Part shown: piece by piece, positions 26,049 to 33,819 of the stretch
Numbering within the stretch: position 1 is the stretch's first letter
How the letters are laid out: every line of letters starts with the position of its first letter
Assembly (NCBI GenBank): GCA_965249745.1
Contig: OZ252252.1
Span: 3,162,001-3,226,000 of the forward strand
Reading direction: 5' to 3'
Source of the DNA: JANYHH01 sp965249745
Lineage (GTDB): Bacteria > Deinococcota > Deinococci > Deinococcales > JAAFIG01
DNA length: 64,000 nucleotides
Program-made: the position numbers and the translations under genes
Notes under the pieces: model-generated
Database searches by the model: none
What the model saw: the letters and a program-made list of their open reading frames with translations, nothing else
Told to the model about the DNA's origin: nothing

Positions 26049-26618
26049 ATGTCACGCGCCGCCCCAGTTCAGACCGCGACCAACTTCGAGGCGTTTCTCG
26101 AGTTTGAAAAGAGCAGCTCGGAGCGCCACGAATTCGTGGATGGTAACTTGTTCGTCATGGCGGGGGGAACAGTTCGTCACAATCTGATCGCCAGTGAGTT
26201 GCACACGCTCTGGAACGCTGTCGTGCGTTCTCACGGATGTCGGTCACTTATCAACGATGTCCTGGTGAGAACCCCTAGCGGCATCGGGTATTACCCGGAT
26301 GTCTTCGTGACTTGTGAACCCTTGGCTGGCTCGAGCCGAGTTTCGACCGCACCGAGCGTCATCGTTGAGGTGCTATCTGAGAGTACCGAAGTGATTGATC
26401 GCGGCGAGAAATGGCTCAGTTACCAACTGTTCCCGAGCTTGGAGCAGTACGTACTGCTGTCACAACACGCGCCGCTGGCAGAGCTGTACTCGAGGCAATC
26501 CGACGGTTCGTGGCGCTACGAGAAATTTGGTCAGGGCAGTGTGCTGCGCTTTCTGAACCTGAACCTCGAGTTGCCGCTAGACGCGCTGTACGCGGATTTA
26601 CCGGCTGAGCTGGAATAA
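26049..26618 (+). CDS. Uma2 family nuclease-fold protein (DUF820)
   Basis: A 189-residue protein of the Uma2 family, a PD-(D/E)xK-like fold common in cyanobacteria and Deinococcota. Signature segments are SSSERHEFVDGNLFVMAGGT, YYPDVFVTC and PSVIVEVLSEST; the Asp of YYPD and the Glu of VEV are the likely catalytic acids. The biological role of the family is not known. It splits acuB from acuA but has its own promoter, suggesting insertion into the cluster. Confidence 0.88.
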   Translation: MSRAAPVQTATNFEAFLEFEKSSSERHEFVDGNLFVMAGGTVRHNLIASELHTLWNAVVRSHGCRSLINDVLVRTPSGIGYYPDVFVTCEPLAGSSRVSTAPSVIVEVLSESTEVIDRGEKWLSYQLFPSLEQYVLLSQHAPLAELYSRQSDGSWRYEKFGQGSVLRFLNLNLELPLDALYADLPAELE

Positions 26619-26687
26619 CCCAAACTCGAGACTCGCTCAAGGATGACACCGGGTTCTCGAATCCAGGCTGTCACTGACTCGTTGCTC

Positions 26688-26693
26688 TACAAT
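26688..26693 (+). promoter_or_regulatory. -10 box of acuA
   Basis: TACAAT, 10 bases before the ATG at 26704. Confidence 0.5.
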
Positions 26694-26703
26694 TCACCCA
26701 TCC

Positions 26704-27315
26704 ATGCGTTCCCTCTCGAGTCCTTACGGCCCGATTGACCTGATCCCCTGCGGCGATCCGGCACTCCTAGCGACGCTCGAGATGGACGGCAGCCTGAACG
26801 TCTTTCGGCAACCCGAGTTGCAGTTTGCGGCGCTGCTGGGCATCGCCGGGGACGACGCGGGTTGCGTTTGCTTCGCCCGGCTGGGACATCGGCTGGTCGG
26901 CTACGCGACCTTCCACCCGCCGGACAGGATCGAGCGTTGGAGTCGGGGGCGCGTGCCGGGGATAATTGAGTTGGGCGCAATCGAGACATCACGCACGCAC
27001 CGGGGTCGCCACTTGGCGCGTCATCTCTTGGAGGTGGCGTTTGCAACCGGGCGGTTTGAAGATAAGATTGTGCTGGCCACGATTTACCACTGGCATTTCG
27101 ATTTGGAAGGCACGGGTTTGACGCGGCACGCCTATCGCAAGCTCTTAGAGCGCATGTACGGCGCGGTCGGGTTCGAGGTCATGAAAACCGACGACCCGGA
27201 AATTGCCTATTACCCTGGCAACAGTTTGATGGCTAGAGTTGGACCGCGCAGCGGTGCAGCCTTGAAGGCAGAGTTTGATCGGCTGAGATTTCTAGAAACC
27301 GTGCCTCGAGACTGA
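26704..27315 (+). CDS. acuA: GNAT acetyltransferase, AcuA-like
   Basis: A 203-residue GNAT protein. The acetyl-CoA-binding motif R-x-x-G-x/A is seen in RTHRGRHLARHLLEVAF at about 97-113, preceded by the strand IIELGAIET. The C-terminal part has the AcuA-type YYPGNSLMARVG. AcuA acetylates and inactivates acetyl-CoA synthetase; AcuC reverses it. acuC starts within 35 bases downstream. Confidence 0.8.
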   Translation: MRSLSSPYGPIDLIPCGDPALLATLEMDGSLNVFRQPELQFAALLGIAGDDAGCVCFARLGHRLVGYATFHPPDRIERWSRGRVPGIIELGAIETSRTHRGRHLARHLLEVAFATGRFEDKIVLATIYHWHFDLEGTGLTRHAYRKLLERMYGAVGFEVMKTDDPEIAYYPGNSLMARVGPRSGAALKAEFDRLRFLETVPRD

Positions 27316-27338
27316 GCGCCAGGCACGGTATGCTGGGC

Positions 27339-28481
27339 GTGAAAGCGATGAACACGGCGCTGATCCTCAACCCATTCGCCCCGCGCTACGACCTCGGGCA
27401 GCATCATCCCTTCAAGGCGATCCGCCCGGAGCTGGTGGTGAGCTTGCTCGAGGCGTACGGGCTGAACCTCAACCTCAGGTCTTCGCACCCGGCGACCTTG
27501 GAGCAGCTTCTCTCGGTGCATTCAAGCGGCTACGTCAACCGCGTGATCCGTGCCTCAGGTGGGGAAGCTGTGGCGGACGCAACGGATTACGGGATCGGCA
27601 CGAGTGACACCCCCATTTTTTCCGGGATGCACGAGGCCACGATGTCCGTCCTCGGCGGTACGCTCGAGGCGGCGCGGTTGGTCACGAGCGGAGCCGTGCG
27701 GCGGGCCTTCAACCTGGCGGGCGGATTGCATCACGCCCAACGCGACCGGGGCAGCGGTTTCTGCGTCTACAACGACCTTTCGGTGGCGATCCGAGCGATG
27801 ACCCACCAGGGGTTGCGGGTCGCCTACCTGGACGTGGACGCGCACCACGGCGACGGCGTGCAGTGGCTCCATTACGACGAGTCGAGCGTCTTGACGATTT
27901 CCTTGCACGAAACCGGACGCTATCTGTTCCCCGGCACCGGCTTCACCTACGAACTCGGGCGCGGCGAGGGACTGGGCTACAGCCTGAACCTGCCGCTCGA
28001 GCCGTACACGCAGGATGACGGGTACTTGAATTGCTTAGAGCGTATCCTCGAGCCTGCATTACACTGGTTCAGGCCGGACGTGTTGGTCTTGCAGGGCGGC
28101 GCGGACTCGCACCAGGACGATCCACTGGCGGAGTTGAGCCTGACGACCCAGGGGTACGGGCGCGTCTACCGCTTGGCGGTAGAGCTGGCAGACCGATTCG
28201 CGGGCGGTCGCGTGATCGCCACGGGCGGCGGTGGGTACGCGACTTACACGGCCGTGCCTCGAGTCTGGGCGGAACTCTACGCGGCGCTCGAGGGAATTGA
28301 ATTGCCAGAGACGATTCCAGAGTCGTGGCTGAACGCTTGGGAGGCGCAGAGCGGTACAGCGCTGCCAAAATCCATGCTGGACATCCCGCAGGCGATTCCG
28401 CGTCAAGCTGAGATTGAAGCCCGCAACGAATTGACCGTAACGAAATTACTCGAGGCGTGGCGCGAAGTCAGTCAAGCTTGA
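27339..28481 (+). CDS. acuC: class I histone-deacetylase-like protein, AcuC
   Basis: About 380 residues, zinc-dependent deacetylase fold. The active-site pair HH is in GGLHHAQRDRGSGFCVYND, the metal ligands in YLDVDAHHGDGVQW, and the C-terminal loop in TGGGGYATYTAVPRVW. It should remove acetyl groups from acetyl-CoA synthetase to allow growth on acetate. The start is uncertain: ATG 27330, GTG 27339 or ATG 27348 are in frame, and a TATGCT box at 27329-27334 argues against 27330. The end lies 10 bases before a copy of repeat A on the other strand. Confidence 0.92.
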   Translation: MKAMNTALILNPFAPRYDLGQHHPFKAIRPELVVSLLEAYGLNLNLRSSHPATLEQLLSVHSSGYVNRVIRASGGEAVADATDYGIGTSDTPIFSGMHEATMSVLGGTLEAARLVTSGAVRRAFNLAGGLHHAQRDRGSGFCVYNDLSVAIRAMTHQGLRVAYLDVDAHHGDGVQWLHYDESSVLTISLHETGRYLFPGTGFTYELGRGEGLGYSLNLPLEPYTQDDGYLNCLERILEPALHWFRPDVLVLQGGADSHQDDPLAELSLTTQGYGRVYRLAVELADRFAGGRVIATGGGGYATYTAVPRVWAELYAALEGIELPETIPESWLNAWEAQSGTALPKSMLDIPQAIPRQAEIEARNELTVTKLLEAWREVSQA

Positions 28482-28490
28482 AACCTACTG

Positions 28491-28577
28491 ATAACCCCAC
28501 GATTCGCCCTCCTCATGTTTGCGTCATAGACGCATTCTATTGCCTGGAAACGTGAAGCTGGCGGTGCCAAACTCAGT
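28491..28577 (-). repeat. dispersed repeat A, copy 2
   Basis: Read on the minus strand, this starts ACTGAGTTTGGCA and ends GCGAATCGTGGGGTTAT, matching both ends and the GTCTATGACGCA core of the copy at 43194, with an internal deletion of roughly 15 bases. Confidence 0.65.
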
Positions 28578-28673
28578 AGTTGGTGGAACCTCGGGCGGCG
28601 CGGCGATTGAAATGGATGAATGATTTTTCGGATTGGGTGTTGGCGTGCCCGCCACGGCGGCTTGGGTAAAATT

Positions 28674-28850
28674 TTCTCACGTTCATCCGCGAACCTCGAG
28701 AATACTGCTCGCCCAATTGAAAGTTACCACACCAGGAATCCATCCCTGACGTACTCCTGACCATGACTACATAGATTTACCTCGAGCAGCACAGACCCCG
28801 CTCTGCTCGAACCCGTGCTGCCCGCGCAGACCCAAGCGCGGGCGTTTTTT
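28674..28850 (+). ncRNA. candidate small RNA with intrinsic terminator
   Basis: An orphan rightward terminator (28820-28850) has no gene upstream on its strand except acuC, which ends 340 bases earlier. Before it lie complementary blocks CGAGCAG/CTGCTCG and GCAGCAC/GTGCTGC (about 28781-28820), and a TAAAAT box is near 28670. These are consistent with a structured RNA, but could also be the far end of the acuC transcript. Confidence 0.3.
28820..28850 (+). terminator. intrinsic terminator
   Basis: Stem GCCCGCGC/GCGCGGGC (28820-28827, 28836-28843) with an 8-base loop, followed by GTTTTTT. Confidence 0.85.
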
Positions 28851-28875
28851 ATGATGGGTCGTTCTCCGCTTCGGT

Positions 28876-29274
28876 TTACTGTGCGCTCTCGAGGTCGGGA
28901 CGGAGTGCCACGGCTTCGCGTAGGTAGGCGTGCTTGATCTCGCGCTGCGATTTATCGGTGTTGAGGTGCAGCATGACGCGAATCGCGCGGGGCAACTTAC
29001 CCGGCACGCTGATCTCCACGGCGTTCAAGAGCGGCACGTACTTCATGCCCAAGCTGTCCCGAGCGACCTGAGCGGGAAAGGCGGCGTTCAAGTCCTGGGT
29101 CACAGTGAAAATGATGCTGCACACGGCTTCTAGTTCTTCCAGGCTCGGATTGTGCGGGTCGCTGCACAGGGCGTTCAGACGCAGCATCTCCACCAGCAAC
29201 TCTCGAGTCGCCTCGAAGATCGCGGCCGGAGTGTTCTCAGAAACGGTAGTTGCGCCGCGCACGCCTCGAATCAT
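28876..29274 (-). CDS. aroH: chorismate mutase, AroH type
   Basis: A 132-residue monofunctional chorismate mutase that turns chorismate into prephenate for Phe and Tyr synthesis. It starts MIRGVRGATTVSENT, with the catalytic Arg of this family at position 6 (RGATT), then continues with EELEAVCSIIFTVTQDLNAAFPA and PRAIRVMLHLN (Arg near 90). The ATG at 29274 lies 8 bases after TACACT; the long in-frame upstream extension is not family-like. Confidence 0.93.
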   Translation of the reverse strand: MIRGVRGATTVSENTPAAIFEATRELLVEMLRLNALCSDPHNPSLEELEAVCSIIFTVTQDLNAAFPAQVARDSLGMKYVPLLNAVEISVPGKLPRAIRVMLHLNTDKSQREIKHAYLREAVALRPDLESAQ

Positions 29275-29282
29275 CGGGGAGG

Positions 29283-29288
29283 AGTGTA
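29283..29288 (-). promoter_or_regulatory. -10 box of aroH
   Basis: TACACT, minus strand, 8 bases before the ATG at 29274. Confidence 0.5.
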
Positions 29289-29540
29289 ACAAGAAACGGC
29301 TCGGCAAGTGAAAACGGCCGGTGAAAAGCGAAACGCTCTTACCCGGCTGTATGACCTCGAGCCGAGCGCCATGATGGGGTTGAAACGAAACTCGGGAGAG
29401 CGAGTAGAATGCGTCAACCGGGTTAAATCGCCCCAGCGAGGGCCAGACCTCGAGCGCGCAGGTTTTAGAGACGAAGGTCGGTTCTCGAGACGGATGCAAC
29501 CGCACCGGTTGACTCGAGGATTCGGGAGTCGGAGGCAGGT

Positions 29541-31043
29541 ATGACAATGGTGGATCTGAAACGCATCTCGCACTGGGTCGGCGGCAAGGTCTTGACCGGC
29601 AAGAGTGGCCGCTCGAGCAAGGTCTACAACCCGGCCACGGGCGATCACACGGCGGACGTGGACCTGGCGTCCCTGGAAGAAATTAATGCGGTCGTGGCAA
29701 CCGCCAAGGCCGCTTTCCCCGCGTGGCGGGCGACTCCGCTCAGCCGCCGCAGCGAGATCATGTTCAAGTTCCGCGAGTTGCTAGACGCCAACCGCGCCAA
29801 ACTCGCCGATATTATTTCCTTGGAGCACGGCAAAGTCCCGAGCGACGCGATGGGCGAGATCGCTCGAGGGCTGGAAAACGTGGAGTTCGCCTGCGGCGTG
29901 CCACACCTGTTGAAGGGTGGCTTCTCCGAACAAGCCTCGAGAGGCGTGGATGTCTACAGCATCCGTCAACCCTTGGGGGTAGTCGCGGGCATTACGCCGT
30001 TCAACTTCCCGGCGATGGTTCCCTTGTGGATGATCGCCAACGCCCTGGCCTGCGGCAACACGTTTATCCTGAAACCCTCCGAGAAAGACCCCTCGAGCGC
30101 CCTGTTCCTGGCGGAACTGCTACAACAGTCCGGCGTCCCAGACGGCGTGTTCAGCGTACTTCAAGGCGATAAAGTCGCAGTGGATCGCCTTTTGGAGCAT
30201 CCCGATGTCTCCGCGATCAGCTTCGTCGGCAGCACCCCGATTGCGCGCTACATCTACGAAACCGGCACGAAGCACGGCAAGCGCGTCCAAGCCCTGGGCG
30301 GCGCGAAGAATCACATGGTCGTGCTGCCAGACGCCGATATCAGTATGGCTGCCGATGCCGCCGTCAGCGCCGCCTACGGCAGCGCCGGAGAGCGCTGCAT
30401 GGCGATCAGCATGGTCGTCGCGGTCGGGGACAGCGCCGAGCCGATGATCGAGGCGCTGAAGGCACGCCTGCCGAAGATCAAGGTCGGTCCCGGAACCGAT
30501 CCCAGCAACGAGATGGGCCCGGTCATCACACGGGAACAGCGCGACCGCGTGGCGGGGTACTTGGAGGGAGCCGCCGCCGAGGGTGCAACCATCGTCGTGG
30601 ACGGACGCGAGAACGTGGTTCCGGGCAACGGCTTCTTCATCGGCGTCAGCCTGATAGACCACACCAAGCCCGGCATGAAGGTCTACGACGACGAGATCTT
30701 CGGACCCGTGCTGTGCGTCACCAGGGTCGGCACCTACGCCGAGGCGCTCGAGTTGGTGAACAGCAATCTCTATGGAAATGGCACAGCCATCTTCACGCGG
30801 GACGGCGGGGCAGCCCGGCAGTTCCAGTTCGATGTCAACGTCGGCATGGTCGGCGTCAACGTGCCGATCCCGGTTCCGGTCGCGTATTACAGCTTCGGCG
30901 GCTGGAAGGCGTCCCTGTTTGGGGACACGCACATGTACGGTCCCGAGGGCATCAACTTCTACACGCGCGGCAAAGTCGTGACCTCGAGGTGGCCCGATCC
31001 GAGCACCAGCAAGGTGGATTTGGGCTTTCCGCAAAATCGCTGA
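29541..31043 (+). CDS. mmsA: methylmalonate-semialdehyde dehydrogenase (acylating)
   Basis: A 500-residue CoA-acylating aldehyde dehydrogenase of the MmsA/IolA type, converting methylmalonate or malonate semialdehyde plus CoA and NAD to propionyl- or acetyl-CoA in valine or inositol breakdown. Seen: GITPFNFPAMVPLWM, SFVGSTPIARYIYE, catalytic Cys in GSAGERCMAIS at about 291, and the family-specific C-terminus SFGGWKASLFGDTHMYGPEG. The ATG has GGAGG upstream. It is a single gene with a strong hairpin after it; no val or iol genes adjoin. Confidence 0.93.
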   Translation: MTMVDLKRISHWVGGKVLTGKSGRSSKVYNPATGDHTADVDLASLEEINAVVATAKAAFPAWRATPLSRRSEIMFKFRELLDANRAKLADIISLEHGKVPSDAMGEIARGLENVEFACGVPHLLKGGFSEQASRGVDVYSIRQPLGVVAGITPFNFPAMVPLWMIANALACGNTFILKPSEKDPSSALFLAELLQQSGVPDGVFSVLQGDKVAVDRLLEHPDVSAISFVGSTPIARYIYETGTKHGKRVQALGGAKNHMVVLPDADISMAADAAVSAAYGSAGERCMAISMVVAVGDSAEPMIEALKARLPKIKVGPGTDPSNEMGPVITREQRDRVAGYLEGAAAEGATIVVDGRENVVPGNGFFIGVSLIDHTKPGMKVYDDEIFGPVLCVTRVGTYAEALELVNSNLYGNGTAIFTRDGGAARQFQFDVNVGMVGVNVPIPVPVAYYSFGGWKASLFGDTHMYGPEGINFYTRGKVVTSRWPDPSTSKVDLGFPQNR

Positions 31044-31051
31044 GAGTGGAA

Positions 31052-31086
31052 ACAGAGGGTTGAGGGAACTCTCCTCAACCCTCTGT
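31052..31086 (+). terminator. mmsA terminator-like hairpin
   Basis: A 14-bp perfect stem (ACAGAGGGTTGAGG and complement) with loop GAACTCT, 8 bases past the stop; no T run. Confidence 0.6.
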
Positions 31087-31173
31087 CAATACGTCTTGCC
31101 CTCGAGATCAGGGCCTGTGAATGTTGACGGCAGACTCGAGCCTGGTCGAACAGTGGCAGGCCTCCGTGTGGTT

Positions 31174-31201
31174 GTAGGGGCGCACCACGTTGCGCCCCTA
31201 C
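31174..31201. repeat. REP-like hairpin
   Basis: An 11-bp perfect inverted repeat GTAGGGGCGCA/TGCGCCCCTAC around CCACGT, in intergenic DNA away from any stop. It resembles the GTAGGGGCG-type palindromic elements seen in several phyla. Confidence 0.5.
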
Positions 31202-31317
31202 GGGTCGTCGCTCACACTGTCCAGAACCTCGAAACTTGACTCGGGAAATACGGGCAGCCTCGAACAGTCGCCTAGGAGTTAGACGTGGCACCTGAGCGGC
31301 GATTATCGGCTTTCCGT

Positions 31318-31323
31318 TAAGCT
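31318..31323 (+). promoter_or_regulatory. leaderless -10 box of the TauE-like gene
   Basis: TAAGCT 6 bases before the GTG at 31330. Confidence 0.55.
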
Positions 31324-31329
31324 CAACCC

Positions 31330-32103
31330 GTGAACTTCGCTGACATTCTCTTTCCTTTGCTGACGGGACTGCTGGCTGGCGGACTCGGGGCGCTGCTGGG
31401 GCTAGGCGGCGGCGTGGTCGTCGTGCCGACCTTGGAAATCTTAGGATCCCGTTTTATGACGCAGCACTACGCGTTGTCGCAGATCATTGCCGCCTCACAG
31501 GTCGGGGTGCTGAGCGTTTCTGTCGCCTCGAGCGCCGGATACTTGCGGCAGGGCGGTCTGGTGCGATTGCGGGCAGCGTACCGGCTCAGTCCGTTCACGG
31601 TCGGCGGCGGAATTGTCGGATCATTGCTGCTGTTCGTGTTGGACGCGAAGGTCGTGGCGACCGTGTTCGTAATCCTGCTGCTCTACACGGGTTTCGAGAT
31701 GCTGCGCGGCATCAACCGGGTAGAAGTGGAACGCGGCACGCCGTCAAACTGGACGAAACCGGCGCTCGGGTTCGGCGGCGTGATGAGCGGGCTACTCGGG
31801 ATCGGCGGCGGCACGGTCCAGGTTCCAGTGCTAAACCTGCTGATGGGCCTGCCGTTTCGTGTGGCGATTGCGACCAGCACGTTCATGATGGGTTTCACCG
31901 CGATTGCCAACACGGGGATTCAACTCGCGGGCGGCAAGCTCGAGCCTGCGCTGGCGGGTCCGGTGGCCCTGGGAATTTTGATTGGGGCGCGGCTAATGAG
32001 CGGCGTGGCTAAGCGCGTCCCAGTGCGGGCGCTCAAGTTCGTATTCAGTCTGCTGGTCTTTTACAGCGCCTATGACCTGCTGAGAAAGTACTGGGGGTTG
32101 TGA
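31330..32103 (+). CDS. TauE/SafE family anion permease
   Basis: A 257-residue membrane protein with about eight hydrophobic helices in two inverted halves; each half begins with a glycine-rich loop (LGALLGLGGGVVVVP near residue 20 and SGLLGIGGGTVQVP near residue 155), the hallmark of the family. It would export or import a small anion such as sulfite or a sulfonate. The GTG start is set by the box upstream. It is coupled by GTGA overlap to a DUF1634-like partner, a common pairing. Confidence 0.9.
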   Translation: MNFADILFPLLTGLLAGGLGALLGLGGGVVVVPTLEILGSRFMTQHYALSQIIAASQVGVLSVSVASSAGYLRQGGLVRLRAAYRLSPFTVGGGIVGSLLLFVLDAKVVATVFVILLLYTGFEMLRGINRVEVERGTPSNWTKPALGFGGVMSGLLGIGGGTVQVPVLNLLMGLPFRVAIATSTFMMGFTAIANTGIQLAGGKLEPALAGPVALGILIGARLMSGVAKRVPVRALKFVFSLLVFYSAYDLLRKYWGL

Positions 32104-32369
32104 GGATGGAGCCTCACTCGGAATCTGAACTCGAGGCGCGACTGGCGCGAGGCTACGGGGCTGGCCTCAGCGCCGCGATTCTGTGCCTACTGGTTGGACT
32201 GCTGTTCCGTCCGGTGCTGTGGGCTGGGATTGGCTTGTTGGCGCTCGTGCCGCCGGCTGGGGCGTTTCTGGCGTGGCGCGGCGCGAATCGTGAAACGCGG
32301 GTTGCCATTCTCCTCTCGAGCCTCGGGGTGCTGGCGGCGATAGTGATTGGGTTGTTGCTGCGGAAGTGA
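32100..32369 (+). CDS. DUF1634-like small membrane protein
   Basis: An 89-residue protein (87 if the ATG at 32106 is used) with an N-terminal acidic segment and three hydrophobic helices at about 22-40, 42-58 and 68-87. Position straight after TauE and helix layout match DUF1634 proteins, which accompany that permease. The role is unknown, perhaps an accessory subunit. Confidence 0.75.
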   Translation: MRMEPHSESELEARLARGYGAGLSAAILCLLVGLLFRPVLWAGIGLLALVPPAGAFLAWRGANRETRVAILLSSLGVLAAIVIGLLLRK

Positions 32370-32416
32370 GGGCGTCGCCTGCGACCTGAGGCGTAAGAAT
32401 TGGGCGCGGCTGCAAA

Positions 32417-33106
32417 TCATGTCTCGCCGATGCCATCCAACCTTGAGCGTCCCTCGAGGAGCGGGGCCAGCCCGAGGCGTAACAGGTACCGCTGTCCGCC
32501 GCGCTTCGCCGCGTAGCGCTGCCACAGGGCAGCCAGCTCGGACTGCAAGGTTTTGGCATCGCCAAAATCCAACATCAGCTCTGGCCACACCGAGAACGTG
32601 GCTGGGTTCTCGGGCGCGAAAAAATCGTAGGGTCGCTCCGGGGAAAACGCCGCGTCCAGCTCCAAGCGTCCCTCTGCGTCACGGAAAATGCGAATCCCGA
32701 AGTTACCGACCGCCTCCTCGCGGTGATTGGCGACCAACAGGCTGTGCATCAGCAATCGCTCCAAACGCAAATCGAAGGTCAGCGCCAACGCCTCGAAATC
32801 CGCTGTCGGCGCGAGCTGATACGGCACGAAGAATCCAAGCGCGCTCGAGGTGTAGCGCTTCACGGGTCGGCCCGCTCTAGCTTCTACCCGCGCGACTTGT
32901 AAAATCCCGAGTTTCACCGCTCGGCGAACCCGGAAGTACAGGCTGTCCAGTGGCACGCCTAAGGCCGCGGCCGCCTCGGACACGGTGCGCTCCTGGGCGA
33001 TGAACGGCTCGAGGAAGCGCAGTTCGTTGGGATCGGTCAGCAGCGCGGCTGCCGCCTGAGAGGTCAATCGAAACCACGCCTGGCTACTGAAAGCATCCTG
33101 TTTCAT
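32417..33106 (-). CDS. ArsR-like winged-helix regulator
   Basis: A 229-residue protein. Residues about 15-85 form a winged helix (LLTDPNELRFLEPFIAQERTVSEAAAALGVPLDSLYFRVRRAVKLGILQVARVEARAGRPVKRY). The C-terminal 130 residues are a helical domain without a known ligand. The ATG at 33106 is 7 bases after TAGGCT. It is divergent from an SRPBCC gene, and an inverted repeat GGGTTT-CA-AAACCC (33155-33168) between them could be the operator. Pairing of ArsR-type HTH with an SRPBCC gene is common. Confidence 0.8.
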   Translation of the reverse strand: MKQDAFSSQAWFRLTSQAAAALLTDPNELRFLEPFIAQERTVSEAAAALGVPLDSLYFRVRRAVKLGILQVARVEARAGRPVKRYTSSALGFFVPYQLAPTADFEALALTFDLRLERLLMHSLLVANHREEAVGNFGIRIFRDAEGRLELDAAFSPERPYDFFAPENPATFSVWPELMLDFGDAKTLQSELAALWQRYAAKRGGQRYLLRLGLAPLLEGRSRLDGIGET

Positions 33107-33113
33107 GTTCAGT

Positions 33114-33119
33114 AGCCTA
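33114..33119 (-). promoter_or_regulatory. leaderless -10 box of the HTH gene
   Basis: TAGGCT, minus strand, 7 bases before the ATG at 33106. Confidence 0.55.
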
Positions 33120-33240
33120 ATCCCAGACTGTTTTAAGAGCCGCCTCGAGCCGCTGGGTTTCAAAACCCGTCCAACTCGAGCGGCAGTCGTCTTGCAACGA
33201 CCCCTCGAGACGCTTACCTCGCGCAAAATAGGAGATTCCC

Positions 33241-33741
33241 ATGCCGCAGTTCGTTCACTCTATTCAGGTTCCGCTTAGCCCCGAACTCGCGTTCGCGCTG
33301 TACACCGACGCGAGCCGCCTGACCGATTGGTTTCCGCACGTCGTTCGCGTAGAAGGTTTGACCGCGCCGATGTCGCAAGCGGGATCGCGCTACACGATTC
33401 GTTTTCGAGGCGTCCCCGATGCCGTAGAGGAAGTCCTCGAGGTCATCCCAGGCGAGCTGCAACGCCGCCGTTTCGTGCAGGCGCACGCGGGCACTGGCGC
33501 GTGGGGCGATGCCAGGATCGCCTTCCGAGGCGTGGACGGTGGGACGGAGATCACCGAAGCCGTGGAGTACGGCTTTCTCCCCGCGTGGCTCGCGCCGATT
33601 TTGCGGGCGTTGACGGATCGTCAGGCGCGGCAAGCGATGCGTCGTGAACTCGAGTCTTTCAAGATGTTCGTAGAACGCGAAGCGAAGGCGAGCGCTCGGG
33701 CCGATCCAACAAGGTGTTCGGATGGCAGGGCGACTGCTTGA
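33241..33741 (+). CDS. SRPBCC (START-like) family protein
   Basis: A 166-residue protein with the SRPBCC layout: a first strand FVHSIQVPLSPELAFALYTDASRLTDWFPHV, a central sheet and a long C-terminal helix (about 120-150, ALTDRQARQAMRRELESFKMFVE). Such proteins bind a hydrophobic ligand in the fold cavity; the ligand is unknown. A TAGGAG site precedes the ATG. It is divergent from an HTH regulator that may control it. Confidence 0.85.
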   Translation: MPQFVHSIQVPLSPELAFALYTDASRLTDWFPHVVRVEGLTAPMSQAGSRYTIRFRGVPDAVEEVLEVIPGELQRRRFVQAHAGTGAWGDARIAFRGVDGGTEITEAVEYGFLPAWLAPILRALTDRQARQAMRRELESFKMFVEREAKASARADPTRCSDGRATA

Positions 33742-33819
33742 AACTCGAGACCCAGGCTTCCGGTAGGGGGTGCAGCGCCCGGCCAACATGATCTTTGCGC
33801 CCCTCTGCTCGAGCTGCGT

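Larger units (their letters stand above)
28482..28875. other. intergenic region after acuC
   Basis: About 390 bases holding repeat A copy 2, two CTCGAG copies, a TAAAAT box and the terminator-capped candidate RNA; no protein gene. Confidence 0.5.

Noticed and set aside
28573..28764. 63-codon minus-strand frame
   Set aside because: No start signal, lies across repeat A and a probable RNA region, and composition is not gene-like.
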